Part shown: piece by piece, positions 52,384-61,654 of the stretch
How the letters are laid out: each line of letters opens with the position of its first letter
Numbering within the stretch: position 1 is the first letter of the stretch
NCBI GenBank assembly: GCA_963707135.1
Contig: CAVPOY010000005.1
Location: 1 to 64,000 of the forward strand
DNA from: JBGSTR01 sp963707135
Lineage (GTDB): Bacteria; Pseudomonadota; Gammaproteobacteria; Chromatiales; Chromatiaceae
Direction: 5' to 3'
Length of the DNA: 64,000 nt
Notes under the pieces: model-generated
What the model was told of the DNA's origin: nothing
The model's database searches: none
Seen by the model: only the letters and a program-made list of their open reading frames with translations
Program-made: the position numbers and the translations under genes

Positions 52384-53289
52384 TCAGTCGCCGCTTCCCG
52401 TTTCGGGCGAGACCGCCCCGTTCATGGCCGCGATGACCTTGTAGATCGCCGCGGAGTCCTCGTCGCCGAGCCCCCGGCCGACCAGCGCGTTCAGATACTG
52501 GGCGACCATGGCCGCGCTCGGCAGCGCCAGACCCAGTTCGTGGGCGGCCTCGGCGACGATGCGCATGTCTTTCTGGTGCAGGCGCGCCTTGAATCCCGGC
52601 ACGAAGACCTCGTCGATCATGCGCTGGCCGTGGATCTCGAGGATCCGACTGCCCGCGAACCCGCCTAGCAGGGCCTCACGGACCCGGGCCGGATCGACAT
52701 CGGCGGCCCGCGCCAGCAGCATCGCCTCGGCAACGCCGGCGATGGTCGCGCCGACGACGATCTGATTGCAGGACTTGCAGACCTGTCCCGCGCCGTTGCC
52801 GCCCACGTGCACGATGTTCTTGCCCATCACCTCGAACAGGGGCCTGACCCGCTCGAAGGCCTCGGCATGGCCACCGACCATGATCGACAGGGTCCCGTTG
52901 ATGGCGCCAACATCCCCGCCGGACACGGGCGCATCCAGCATCTCGACGCCAAGGGCGCTCAGCCGGTCCCCGATGGCCCGGGTCGCCGACGCGGAAATCG
53001 TACTCATGTCGACGACCACCGAGCCCTCACGGACACCCTCGATGACGCCCCGGGGACCGAGGATCACCTGCTCCACGTCGGCCGTATCGGAGACCATGGT
53101 GAAGATCACGTCCGAACGGCGCGCGACCTCGGCCGATGTCACGCAGGTTTCCGCGCCCGCCTCGGCGAGCGGCGCCATCGACTCCGGCCGTCGCGCGTGG
53201 ACGGCCAGATCGAAACCGGCGCGTTTCAGGTTCAAGGCCATCGGGCGGCCCATGATGCCGAGGCCGATGAATCCGACTTTCTGGGTCAT
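52384..53289 (-). CDS. garR: Tartronate semialdehyde (2-hydroxy-3-oxopropionate) reductase
   Basis: 301 residues from ATG 53289. NAD(P)-binding GFIGLGIMGRPMALNL, substrate motif MLDAPVSGGDVGAINGTL, and the catalytic-lysine motif GAGQVCKSCNQIVVG of beta-hydroxyacid dehydrogenases. GarR/GlxR reduce tartronate semialdehyde to glycerate. It follows glcF by 37 bases, so it probably completes glycolate-to-glycerate salvage; no glyoxylate carboligase is present here. 3-hydroxyisobutyrate dehydrogenase is a less likely reading. Confidence 0.82.
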   Translation of the reverse strand: MTQKVGFIGLGIMGRPMALNLKRAGFDLAVHARRPESMAPLAEAGAETCVTSAEVARRSDVIFTMVSDTADVEQVILGPRGVIEGVREGSVVVDMSTISASATRAIGDRLSALGVEMLDAPVSGGDVGAINGTLSIMVGGHAEAFERVRPLFEVMGKNIVHVGGNGAGQVCKSCNQIVVGATIAGVAEAMLLARAADVDPARVREALLGGFAGSRILEIHGQRMIDEVFVPGFKARLHQKDMRIVAEAAHELGLALPSAAMVAQYLNALVGRGLGDEDSAAIYKVIAAMNGAVSPETGSGD

Positions 53290-53326
53290 ACGAGCTACTC
53301 CCGGGTGCGGATCGAGTCGCGTTCGT

Positions 53327-54556
53327 TTAGTTTGGCGCGGATCCGGCCGAGTCCAGCAACTCCAGCCAGTGCACGACCGGCGTCGCGGCCCCTTCGGCCA
53401 GGTGCAGCTGACAGCCGACATTGGCCGTCGCGATCAGCTCGGGCCCGCCCGATTCCAGGGCCGCGACCTTGTTCGCCAGCAATCGCTCCGAGAGCGCGGG
53501 CTGGGTGAGCGAGTAGGTCCCGGCCGACCCGCAGCAGAAATGGGCGTCTGGCACGCCGGTCAGCACGAAACCGAGCCGGGTCAGGATGGGCTCGACGACA
53601 TTCGACAACTGCTGCCCGTGCTGCAATGAGCAGGGGGCATGGAACGCGATCCGGCGCCCATCGCCCGGTGTGCCGAGCGCGGACAGATCCTCCTGGCTCA
53701 GCACCTCGGCCGGGTCGCGGACCAGGGCCGCGACGCGGGCGGCCCGCTCGGCATAGGCCGGGTCGTGCGCCAGGATTTCGCCGTACTCCTTGACGACCAC
53801 GCCACAGCCGCTGGCGGTTACCAGGATCGCCTCGCAGCCGTCCTCGATAGCGGGCCACCAGGCGTCGATGTTGCGGCGCATCGCGTCGAGCGCGTCCTGA
53901 TGGGCGTTCAGATGGTAGGCCGCCGCGCCGCAGCAGCCGGCCTCCGGCGCCTCGGTGAGGTCGATACCCAGCCGGTCCAGGATACGGGCGGCCGCCGCGT
54001 TGGTCAGGGGCGTCGCGACAGACTGTACGCAGCCGGCCAGGACCAGCATTCGCCGCCGCCCGCCGCGCGGGCTGGGCCAGGCTCCGGCCGGGACCGAAAC
54101 GGGCACCTTGGCCTTGAGCTTACCGGGGAGCAGCGGGCGCACGAGCCGGCCAAGCCGCAGCAGGGCGCCGAACCGCTCGGGGTAAGGCACAAGCTTGAGC
54201 AGCGCACCGCGCATCACCCGTTCGCTGGCCGGACGTGGGACCCGCTCCTCGATCAGATGGCGGCCGATGTCCGCCAGCCGGGCGTAACGAACGCCGGACG
54301 GGCAGGTCGTCTCGCACGAGCGGCAGCTCAGGCAGCGGTCCAGGTGCAGCTGGGTGATCCGGGTCGGCGCATGGCCCTCGAGCACCTGCTTGATCTGGTA
54401 GATGCGCCCGCGGGGTCCGTCCAGCTCGTCACCGAGCAACTGGTAGGTCGGGCAGGTGGCAGTGCAGAAGCCGCAATGGACACAGGTCCGCAGTATCGCG
54501 TCGGCCTCGCGCCCCTCGGGCGTGCTGAGAAACTCGGGAAGGATATCGGTCTGCAT
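53327..54556 (-). CDS. glcF: Glycolate oxidase iron-sulfur subunit
   Basis: 409 residues. Two [4Fe-4S] motifs near the N-terminus: CVHCGFCTATCPTY and CLSCRSCETTCPSGVRY. Two CCG domains: AGCVQSVATPLTN ... EAGCCGAAAYHL and HAPCSLQHGQQL ... HFCCGSAGTYS. Carries electrons from the FAD subunits to quinone. 10 bases from glcE. Cognate glcD is not in the window. Confidence 0.93.
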   Translation of the reverse strand: MQTDILPEFLSTPEGREADAILRTCVHCGFCTATCPTYQLLGDELDGPRGRIYQIKQVLEGHAPTRITQLHLDRCLSCRSCETTCPSGVRYARLADIGRHLIEERVPRPASERVMRGALLKLVPYPERFGALLRLGRLVRPLLPGKLKAKVPVSVPAGAWPSPRGGRRRMLVLAGCVQSVATPLTNAAAARILDRLGIDLTEAPEAGCCGAAAYHLNAHQDALDAMRRNIDAWWPAIEDGCEAILVTASGCGVVVKEYGEILAHDPAYAERAARVAALVRDPAEVLSQEDLSALGTPGDGRRIAFHAPCSLQHGQQLSNVVEPILTRLGFVLTGVPDAHFCCGSAGTYSLTQPALSERLLANKVAALESGGPELIATANVGCQLHLAEGAATPVVHWLELLDSAGSAPN

Positions 54557-54566
54557 GTCGGCTCCG

Positions 54567-55637
54567 TCAGACCCCGTCGAACATCCGGCCCGGGTTCAAT
54601 ATCCGGTTCGGGTCGAATGCCTGTTTCAGGCTCAGGTGCAGCCGCATCAGCTCGGGAGGGGGCCGCTGAAAGACCTCGCCGGCCCGGTCGCCGCCGCGAA
54701 ACAGCGTGGCATGGCCGCCGACCCGGGCGGCCGCGGACCGGATGGTATCCGGAGCCGCATAGCCGCGCAGCCAGCGCTGCGCCCCGCCCCACTCGATGAG
54801 CTGCTTGCCTGGGAGTTCCAGCGGCGCCGAGGTCTGGGGAACCGACAGCCGCCACAGGGGCTGGTCGCCGGCGAAGAACCCGTGCCGCTGCTCGCGGATC
54901 TTCGAGTCCCAGAAAGCGTCGGCCTCGGCCTCATCGACGGCATCGCCGCCGATCTCCGGGACCGCCGCCGCGACGCCCTGCTCGGCGCCGGCGAGGCGAA
55001 CCCAGAGTCGCTCGCCGTCGTAGCAGGTTGCGTTTATGGGCAGCGGCCGTGCCGCCCAGCGATTCATCAGCTCGATGGCCTCGGCCGGAGGGCGCGGCTG
55101 CGCCAGCGTGCGGCGGGCCGGCGGGATCGGCAGGACCTTGACGCTGACGTCGAGCAGCACACCCAGGGTCCCGTAGGCGCCGGTCATCAGTCGCGAGATG
55201 TCGTAGCCCGCCACATTTTTCATGACCTCGCCGCCGAAGCGCAGCACCTGCCCGCGGCCGGTCAGAACCCGGGTGCCGAGCACCAGGTCCCGCGCGGCGC
55301 CGGCATAGGGCCGAGCCGGCCCGGACAGGCCGCAGGCGATGGTCGCGCCAATAGTCGCGCCGGGGCCGAACGACGGCGGCTCGAAGGGAAGCATCTGCCC
55401 CTGTTCGGCGAGCACGGCCTGCAGGTCGGCGAGCGTCGTGCCGCAGCGCGCGGTGACCACCAGCTCCTTGGGCTGGTAATTGAGAATGCCCGCGTGGCCG
55501 GCCAGATCCAGCGGCTCGCCGTCGACCGGTCGGCCTAGGAATGCCTTGGTGCCGTTTCCGCGCAGAGCCAGCGGGGTCCCATCGGCGGCGGCGGCGCGGA
55601 CGCGCTCCTGGAGCTCGGTGGTCAAGTCATCAGTCAC
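54567..55637 (-). CDS. glcE: Glycolate oxidase FAD-binding subunit
   Basis: 356 residues. GTG start 55637. FAD-binding PCMH domain: LRGNGTKAFLGR, CGTTLADLQAVLAEQG, GATIGATIACGLSGPARPYAGAARDLVLG, and C-terminal HLSLKQAFDPNRILNPGRMF. GlcE works with GlcD and GlcF. glcD, normally just upstream, is missing here; a palindromic element and the ruvA end lie upstream instead. Confidence 0.93.
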   Translation of the reverse strand: MTDDLTTELQERVRAAAADGTPLALRGNGTKAFLGRPVDGEPLDLAGHAGILNYQPKELVVTARCGTTLADLQAVLAEQGQMLPFEPPSFGPGATIGATIACGLSGPARPYAGAARDLVLGTRVLTGRGQVLRFGGEVMKNVAGYDISRLMTGAYGTLGVLLDVSVKVLPIPPARRTLAQPRPPAEAIELMNRWAARPLPINATCYDGERLWVRLAGAEQGVAAAVPEIGGDAVDEAEADAFWDSKIREQRHGFFAGDQPLWRLSVPQTSAPLELPGKQLIEWGGAQRWLRGYAAPDTIRSAAARVGGHATLFRGGDRAGEVFQRPPPELMRLHLSLKQAFDPNRILNPGRMFDGV

Positions 55638-55677
55638 TGGTGACTACTCCGATTGTCGACGGCAAGATGCTTAGGTT

Positions 55678-55736
55678 GGGTTGAGCTTGCGAACCCCAAC
55701 AATAGCGGCATCAGGCCGCGAAAGCGTTGGGGTTCG
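55678..55736. repeat. Palindromic REP/MITE-like element
   Basis: GGGTTGAGC followed by an 11-bp inverted repeat: CGAACCCCAAC at 55690-55700 and GTTGGGGTTCG at 55726-55736, loop 25 bases. GGTTGGGTTGAGCTTGCGAAnCCCAAC is similar to short palindromic repeats scattered in many proteobacterial genomes. It sits in the 141-base gap between ruvA and glcE. Confidence 0.5.
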
Positions 55737-55778
55737 TTCCTCGCCCCGACCTGGCTGGTCATATGGGTTTTTCACGCG

Positions 55779-56381
55779 TCACAGGTTCACGGCTCGCAAC
55801 GCGGCCCGGATGATCTCCTCGGAGGTCGTCGCCCCGGCATCGACGGCGCGCGCCATCCGATTCGCATCGGCCGGACGATAGCCAAGCGCCATCAGCGCGC
55901 TGACCGCATCGGCAAGCGCGGTATCCTCGGCGCTTCCGCCCGGAACAGTCCCCGGAACCCCCGCCGGCCCCGCGCCGAGGCCATCGAGGCGGTCACGCAT
56001 CTCGATGACCAGCCGCTGGGCGGTCTTGCGGCCGATACCCGGAATCCGAATCAGGGCGTCCAGGTCCTCGAACTCGACGCACTGGGCGAACCGCTGGGCG
56101 TCCATCCCCGAGAGGATGGCCAGCGCCATCCGCGCGCCGACACCTGTCACCTTCAGCAGGCTGCGAAACAGGTCCCGATCCTGCTCGCGCGCGAATCCGT
56201 ACAGGACCTGGGCGTCCTCGCGCACAGCCAGATGGGTTACCAGGGTCACGGTCTCGCCGAGCGGCGGCAGCGCGTAAAAGGTCGACATCGGGGCCTCGAG
56301 CTCGTAGCCGACCCCGCCGACGTCGAGGACCAGATGTGGCGGGCACCGCACCAGGATCGCTCCGCGCAGCCGGCCGATCAT
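55779..56381 (-). CDS. ruvA: Holliday junction branch-migration protein RuvA
   Basis: 200 residues from ATG 56381, overlapping the ruvC stop (ATGA). OB-fold start MIGRLRGAILVRCPPHLVLDVGGVGYE, two helix-hairpin-helix motifs (LLKVTGVGARMALAIL and LIRIPGIGRKTAQRLV), and domain III that contacts RuvB. RuvA tetramers hold the junction while RuvB drives migration. No ruvB gene follows. Confidence 0.94.
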   Translation of the reverse strand: MIGRLRGAILVRCPPHLVLDVGGVGYELEAPMSTFYALPPLGETVTLVTHLAVREDAQVLYGFAREQDRDLFRSLLKVTGVGARMALAILSGMDAQRFAQCVEFEDLDALIRIPGIGRKTAQRLVIEMRDRLDGLGAGPAGVPGTVPGGSAEDTALADAVSALMALGYRPADANRMARAVDAGATTSEEIIRAALRAVNL

Positions 56382-56914
56382 GGGCGCCAGTCCCGCCAGG
56401 AGGCGGCCGCACGCTTGCGGGCCGGGATCCCCATGGAATGGGCGTGACAGAGCGCGATCGCCAGCGCATCCGCCTCGTCCTCCGCGGGCTCGTCCACAAG
56501 GGCGAGCAGGACCCGCACCATATGCTGGACCTGTCCCTTTTCCGCCCCGCCGGTTCCGACCACGGCGAGCTTGACCGACTTCGGGCTGTACTCGTGCACC
56601 GTGACGCCCCCCTTCAGCCCCGCGCACAGGACCGCCCCGCGCGCCTGTCCAATCTTGAGCGCCGCCGTCGGGTCGCGGGCGAAGATCAACTGCTCGACCG
56701 CCATCTCGTGAGGGCGATACTCGGCTACGATGGCGGCGACCCGGTCGAAGATCAGACCCAGGCGCCCCGGCCAGGGCTGCTCGCCGACCCGAACGCAGCC
56801 GCTCGCGACCCGCACGCTCTGCCGGCCGTCGGTGTCGATCACCGCGAAACCGGTGGTCCGCGACCCCGGGTCGACGCCGAGGATGCGGTGACGGAGGCGC
56901 GACGTTGTCGACAT
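56378..56914 (-). CDS. ruvC: Holliday junction endonuclease RuvC
   Basis: 178 residues. RNase-H-like fold with acidic catalytic residues in HRILGVDPGSRTTGFAVI, MAVEQLIFARDP and DEPAEDEADALAIALCHA. Cuts four-way junctions symmetrically. 37 bases downstream of yebC; its stop overlaps ruvA. Confidence 0.94.
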   Translation of the reverse strand: MSTTSRLRHRILGVDPGSRTTGFAVIDTDGRQSVRVASGCVRVGEQPWPGRLGLIFDRVAAIVAEYRPHEMAVEQLIFARDPTAALKIGQARGAVLCAGLKGGVTVHEYSPKSVKLAVVGTGGAEKGQVQHMVRVLLALVDEPAEDEADALAIALCHAHSMGIPARKRAAASWRDWRP

Positions 56915-56951
56915 CGGACGCTCGGCTCAGACTCGGCCGATCGGGCCGCGC

Positions 56952-57701
56952 TCAGGCATCGAGCGCCGCCAGAATCTCATTGGCAATGTCGGCATTGTGG
57001 TAGACCTCCTGCACGTCGTCCAGGTCGTTGAGGACGTCGACCATCCGCAGCAACTTTTCCGCCGTGTCCCGATCGAGCTCGGCCGACGTCGCGGCGTTGT
57101 AGGTGACCTCGGCGATCTCGGTGTCGAGCCCGGCCCCGGCGAGCCCGCGGCGCACAGCCTCGAATTCCTCCGGCGTTGTGACCACGTCCAGGGAGCCGTC
57201 GTCGTTGACCAGGACGTCCTCCGCCCCGGCCTCCAGGGCCGCCTCCATGACCGCGTCCTCGTCGGTCCCGGGCTGGAAGCTGACGATCCCCTGCTTGGTG
57301 AAGAGATAGGACACCGAACCGTCCGTGCCCAGATTGCCGCCGTGCTTCGTGAAAGCGTGCCTGACCTCCGCCGCGGTGCGATTGCGGTTGTCCGTCATGC
57401 AGTCGACCATGACCGCGACGCCGCCGGGGCCGTAGCCCTCGTAGCGGATCTCCTCGTAGTCCTCACCCTCGGTGCCGCCGGCCCCGCGCTTGATGGCCCG
57501 ATCGACCGTATCCCTCGGCATATTGGCCGCGAAGGCCTTGTCCATCGCGAGCCGCAGCCGGGGGTTTGCGCCGGGGTCGCCGCCGCCCTCCCGGGACGCG
57601 ACCGTGACCTCGCGTATCAGCTTGGTCCAGGTCTTGCCGCGCTGCTTGTCCTGCGCGGCCTTGCGGTGCTTTATGTTGGCCCATTTGCTGTGACCGGCCA
57701 T
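56952..57701 (-). CDS. yebC: YebC/PmpR-family protein
   Basis: 249 residues, the usual family length. Start MAGHSKWANIKHRKAAQDKQ, then LRLAMDKAFAANMPRDTVDRAIKRGAGG, RYEGYGPGGVAVMV and GNLGTDGSVSYLF. Family members act as transcription regulators or in relieving ribosome stalls at proline runs. First gene of yebC-ruvC-ruvA, typical order. Confidence 0.94.
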   Translation of the reverse strand: MAGHSKWANIKHRKAAQDKQRGKTWTKLIREVTVASREGGGDPGANPRLRLAMDKAFAANMPRDTVDRAIKRGAGGTEGEDYEEIRYEGYGPGGVAVMVDCMTDNRNRTAAEVRHAFTKHGGNLGTDGSVSYLFTKQGIVSFQPGTDEDAVMEAALEAGAEDVLVNDDGSLDVVTTPEEFEAVRRGLAGAGLDTEIAEVTYNAATSAELDRDTAEKLLRMVDVLNDLDDVQEVYHNADIANEILAALDA

Positions 57702-58034
57702 CTTGATATCTCTCCTGACTCGCGGCGCCGCGACCCGGCTCGCCGGCTAGCGTGCGACCCCGGGGCCCGCGCCCCAAGGATAACGCTGACGATTGAAAAG
57801 CAGGTTAGTCTAGCATCGGGGGTCGGCCGCCGGGCAATCGCGGCGAACCCGCGAGTCCGACGCCTGCCGTCCAACGGGCGCCCGCAGCCCCCGCGCATAC
57901 CCCGCCCGTTCGGCACGGTCCGGTAACCCGCACGTGATAACATCCGCGGTCCCGAGCGCCGGAGCTCAAGTAGCGTCCGGAAACGCGGCTCGTGAGGGCG
58001 CCCCGAACCGATACTCATCGACACACCCGACACC
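57702..58034. other. Divergent intergenic region, 333 bp
   Basis: Lies between yebC and the SLOG-domain gene, which are divergently transcribed. No consensus promoter, hairpin or small gene was recognised. Confidence 0.35.
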
Positions 58035-60062
58035 ATGTATGTGACACCCGAAACGGACGACGGCTGGGTCACGGCCGTCGATGGCTGCGAGGGCGATACC
58101 CTCTGCGTAGAGGCACGGTTCAGCATCCCCGCGGCCTTTCGAGAACTGATCGCCGGGCGCGAATCGGAGCTCGTGTTCGCGGCGCGCAGCCGGCTGGCGC
58201 GACTCGGGATCAACATAGTCCCGCTCGACTCGCCCCGATTCGACGGCGGCTTCTGCGACCTGCGTCTGGGTATCGTCGCCGCCATCCGGTCCTACGGGAT
58301 AGCCGAGCACCTGGAGCGCATCGTCGTGCCCGGGCTGCGGGTCGGGCGACTCGTCTTCTGTCCGATGGACACCCGGCTGGAATCGACCGAGATCCATCGG
58401 CTGATCCGCGACAATGAGCTGCAGGTGCCGGCGGGCTTTTCACTGGCCGCCAACGGCTTCCTGATACTGCGCCCGCAGCAACAGGTGTTCCGCTTTCAGA
58501 AGCCGCTGACGTCCCGGGAAATCACCGCCGTCGCGACGCACGCGGACGGCAAGGACCTGCTGAACCGGCTACAGGTCCGGGAGCCGGTGGATCACATCGA
58601 GCTGCCGCCGCACGATGGGGTGGTGACAGCCTGCTCGATGTTCCTGCACAGGCACTACGTGGTGCTGCGAAATCTTGACGATTCGCTGGGCTTCCACCTG
58701 CAGGCGACCGTCCTGGACCCTATCTCCACCCGCGGCACCAACATCTACCTGGAGTTCATCAACCGTTCGGACCAGCTGATCGTGAACCCGAGCGTCGCGG
58801 CTTCGGTCCACGAGGCCGTAAGGCTCGAGCCAAGGCGCTCCTATTGGCACGGGGGCCCGTCCCCGGCATTCGCCGAGGCCGGATCGGCAGCCGATGCGGG
58901 TTCGGCCCCGGTCCCTGTTCTCGCCGCCAAACCCGGCACGGCCGATCCGGAATGTGCCGAGCTGCTCGCGGTCTTCAACCGGCTGGAGGCCGAGCCCACC
59001 GGTGACCGTTATTCCCACCGGATGATGGCGGCGGTGTCCGACCCGATCAGCCTGCTCCAGGGCGCCGAGCCGGACCTGATCTGGACCGGCCCCCAGGCCC
59101 CGCGCGACCCCCGCGGCGGCACGGATCTGGCGGCCGGGCTGGTCGCCGAGGGGCTCGGGGTGAACCGCGGCGCCGAGGTCGGCACCCAGATCCTGGCCGC
59201 GGTGCCCGACGGCGCCCGAAGCACGCTGCTGCTCGGCTATTTTCCAAACTTGATCGAGCACACCGAGATCTGCCTGGCGGCGCTGCGCAACAAGATCCGC
59301 CGGATCGTGTTTCGCCGCGCATCCTTCGAGCACGGGTACTTCCTCTCGACCCGCGACCAGGGCCGTCTGGCGGACTACGAGGCCTTGGGCATCGAGGTCT
59401 TCTGGTGCAACGAGGCCCGGGGACACGTGGTCCGGCACGTCTTCCGCGGCCTGCGGGGCTATTTCACGACACCGGAGAAGGTCGACCGGTTCCGCTCCTC
59501 GCTGGTGTTCGCGATCTACGGCTCGACGAAACCGCTCGGCGCGAGCGAGATCGCGCGCACCGAACAATTGCTCGCCAACCTGCGGGGCCTGTTCGGCAGC
59601 GACATAGGCGTCCTGACCGGTGGCGGCCCGGGCGCGATGCAACAGGTAACCGACGCGGCCCACCGCCTGGGCCTCATGGTCGGCTCCAGCTTCATCGAGA
59701 CCGTCGACCAGGAGCCAAACAAGAGCGCGGACTTCTATCAGACCTTCCAGGCGCGCAGCCGCCAGTCGCGACAGCGGTGGTTCGAAATCGCGAGCTTCCA
59801 CATCTTCCTGATCGGCGGGGCAGGCACCCTGGAGGAGATCGGGCTGACGCTGACAGACATGAAGCTCGGGGTCATCGAGGCCAGCCCGATCGTGTTCCTG
59901 GACAGCTCGGGCGAGGACTTTTACTGGGAGGGGCTGCAGGCCCAGCTGACCCATATGGTCCGACAACGGCGGATGCCGGCCTGGTTGCTGGACAATATCC
60001 TGATGACGTCGGACCCGGACGAGATCCCCCACTTTTACAGAAAGGTCCTGAGGATCGGTTGA
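58035..60062 (+). CDS. Long LOG/SLOG-domain protein with unknown N-terminal half
   Basis: 675 residues, cytoplasmic. The C-terminal part (about 485-660) is a LOG-type Rossmann domain: VFAIYGSTKPLGASEIAR, VLTGGGPGAMQQVTDAA and the nucleotide-binding IGGAGTLEEIGLTLTD (variant of PGGxGTxxE). LOG proteins cleave the N-glycosidic bond of nucleoside monophosphates; SLOG relatives bind signalling nucleotides. The first ~430 residues match no family I recognise; they contain a second alternating alpha/beta region near 385-480 (TLLLGYFPNLIEHTEICLAAL). It is not PpnN, whose LOG domain is central and whose length is about 450. Transcribed alone. Confidence 0.7.
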   Translation: MYVTPETDDGWVTAVDGCEGDTLCVEARFSIPAAFRELIAGRESELVFAARSRLARLGINIVPLDSPRFDGGFCDLRLGIVAAIRSYGIAEHLERIVVPGLRVGRLVFCPMDTRLESTEIHRLIRDNELQVPAGFSLAANGFLILRPQQQVFRFQKPLTSREITAVATHADGKDLLNRLQVREPVDHIELPPHDGVVTACSMFLHRHYVVLRNLDDSLGFHLQATVLDPISTRGTNIYLEFINRSDQLIVNPSVAASVHEAVRLEPRRSYWHGGPSPAFAEAGSAADAGSAPVPVLAAKPGTADPECAELLAVFNRLEAEPTGDRYSHRMMAAVSDPISLLQGAEPDLIWTGPQAPRDPRGGTDLAAGLVAEGLGVNRGAEVGTQILAAVPDGARSTLLLGYFPNLIEHTEICLAALRNKIRRIVFRRASFEHGYFLSTRDQGRLADYEALGIEVFWCNEARGHVVRHVFRGLRGYFTTPEKVDRFRSSLVFAIYGSTKPLGASEIARTEQLLANLRGLFGSDIGVLTGGGPGAMQQVTDAAHRLGLMVGSSFIETVDQEPNKSADFYQTFQARSRQSRQRWFEIASFHIFLIGGAGTLEEIGLTLTDMKLGVIEASPIVFLDSSGEDFYWEGLQAQLTHMVRQRRMPAWLLDNILMTSDPDEIPHFYRKVLRIG

Positions 60063-60175
60063 TTCGCCCGAAGGCACGGGGGGATTGCATGCCGCAACGG
60101 TTCGTCTCGCGGCCCGCCCCGTGGAGCGACCTGCACGACCACGCGCGAGAGGTCCGCGAATACCGTCGGCTGGGT

Positions 60176-60215
60176 CCGGCTATTGTCCCTGTCGCGTTAA
60201 ACGGGGACAATCCGG
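60176..60215. terminator. Hairpin after the SLOG gene
   Basis: CCGGCTATTGTCCC (60176-60189) pairs with GGGACAATCCGG (60204-60215), loop 14 bases, followed by TTTGA. It lies 113 bases past the stop; either a terminator or a dispersed palindrome. The rest of 60063-60382 holds no gene. Confidence 0.4.
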
Positions 60216-60382
60216 TTTGACTATCGCGCTTCGAAACCCTTCGTGATTGGCTACCCTATCCCAAGGGGCCCTGAATCGTCTCCTGTTCAACCGAGCCCGG
60301 GGCCGGATCCACGCAACGGGCGAAACGCCGCCCATGCGCGCCCTCACCGGCCAAGCCTGTTACCGATATCCGAGACCTCGCC

Positions 60383-61150
60383 GTGGCCACACAGATCATC
60401 TTCGAACATCCACTGAACGAGCGCATCCGCACCTTTCTGCGCCTCGAGCACCTGTTCGAGAAGGTCAACCACTTCGTGCCCCAGTACGACGCCTGGGCGA
60501 CCCGCGTCGCGATCGAGGCCCTGATCGACATCGTCGCGATCACGGCACGGGCCGACGTCAAGACCGAGCTCTTGAAAGAGGTCGATCGCAATCTGGCCAC
60601 GATCAGGCGGATCGCCACCCAGCCCGGCGTGGACCCGGCGGCGCTGAACCGGGTCCTGCGCAACCTGGAGGAGGCGGCGAGCGGTGTCCAGGGCCTGTCC
60701 GGGCCGATCGGGCAGACCGCGCGAGAGGACGACTTTCTCAAGAGCATCGCCCAGCGCAGCAGCATCCCCGGCGGCGCCTGCAGCTTCGACCTTCCGCTGT
60801 TCCATCACTGGCTGATCCAGTCGCCGGAGCGTCGCCAGGCCCGCCTGGACCATTGGCTGCAGGACCTCTGGCCCGCCAACGAGGCGATCCGGCTGGTGCT
60901 GTCGCTGGCGCGCACCAGCGCCTCGCCACGCGACGAGTTGGCGCCGCGGGGCTTCTTCCAGGAGGCCCTGAGCATCCAGGCCCCCGCGCAGATGGTTCGC
61001 GTCGGACTCAACGGCGCGGGCAACCTCTACCCGGAGATCAGCGGACACAAGAACCGCTTCAGCATCCGCTTCATGAGCACCGAGCCCCGCGGACGGCCCT
61101 CCCAGAGCACCGAGGACGTGCCCTTCCGGCTCACCTGCTGCGTCTTCTAG
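60383..61150 (+). CDS. zapD: Cell division protein ZapD
   Basis: 255 residues, GTG start 60383. Starts VATQIIFEHPLNERIRTFLR with LEHLFEKVNHF, helical N-terminal domain, beta-rich C-terminal domain ending in DVPFRLTCCVF. ZapD bundles FtsZ filaments at the division ring. Normal pair with yacG, nine bases downstream. Confidence 0.93.
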   Translation: MATQIIFEHPLNERIRTFLRLEHLFEKVNHFVPQYDAWATRVAIEALIDIVAITARADVKTELLKEVDRNLATIRRIATQPGVDPAALNRVLRNLEEAASGVQGLSGPIGQTAREDDFLKSIAQRSSIPGGACSFDLPLFHHWLIQSPERRQARLDHWLQDLWPANEAIRLVLSLARTSASPRDELAPRGFFQEALSIQAPAQMVRVGLNGAGNLYPEISGHKNRFSIRFMSTEPRGRPSQSTEDVPFRLTCCVF

Positions 61151-61158
61151 CCCGGGCG

Positions 61159-61356
61159 ATGCCTAAGATCGTGGCCTGCCCGAACTGCGGCAAACCCGTT
61201 GAATGGACGGAACAGTCGCGCTGGCGTCCGTTCTGCAGCGAACGATGCCGGCTGCTGGACCTCGGCGAGTGGTTCGACGAAGGCCACCGTATCGGCGACC
61301 CGACCGACGCCCCCGGCGACGACCCGCCAAACCCGGACGATACCGACACCCACTGA
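61159..61356 (+). CDS. yacG: DNA gyrase inhibitor YacG
   Basis: 65 residues, ATG 61159. Zinc site CPNCGKPVEWTEQSRWRPFCSERC followed by LDLGEWFDE and an acidic, disordered tail. YacG binds GyrB and lowers gyrase activity. Follows zapD in the usual order. Confidence 0.92.
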   Translation: MPKIVACPNCGKPVEWTEQSRWRPFCSERCRLLDLGEWFDEGHRIGDPTDAPGDDPPNPDDTDTH

Positions 61357-61587
61357 CGCGCCGGCGACCGGGCCCGGTCAACGCGCAACAGGGACCGCGA
61401 TTGCCCACGCTCCGGCAAGGACACAGCCGACACGGCGTAGGAATGCTTTCCTCCGACACGCAGAACCGAACCGCGCGTTGGCCGCGATATCGGGTGAAAG
61501 TCTCGTCAGAGTCCCACAAGGGCGGAAGCGTGCTCACCCCCTCCAATACAAGGGTAGCCAGTCCTAGCGGGATCAAGGTACAAGGGG

Positions 61588-61622
61588 GAACGCGGCAGCA
61601 GTTCCGCCATCCTGGTTGGCAT
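61588..61622. repeat. Imperfect direct repeat, left copy
   Basis: 35 bases beginning GAACGCGGCAGCAGTTCC, matching 62488-62522 at 30 of 35 positions, exactly 900 bases apart and in the same direction, with the osmC gene between. Origin unknown. Confidence 0.45.
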
Positions 61623-61628
61623 CTGAAT

Positions 61629-61654
61629 GGCGGATTGCCCTGCGGGCATCCGCC
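61629..61654. repeat. REP-like palindrome
   Basis: GGCGGATTGCCCTGCGGGCATCCGCC, arms GGCGGAT/ATCCGCC with a GC stem between (two arms displaced by one base). GGCGGAT...ATCCGCC palindromes are common dispersed repeats in proteobacteria. It may also end zapD-yacG transcripts. Confidence 0.5.
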
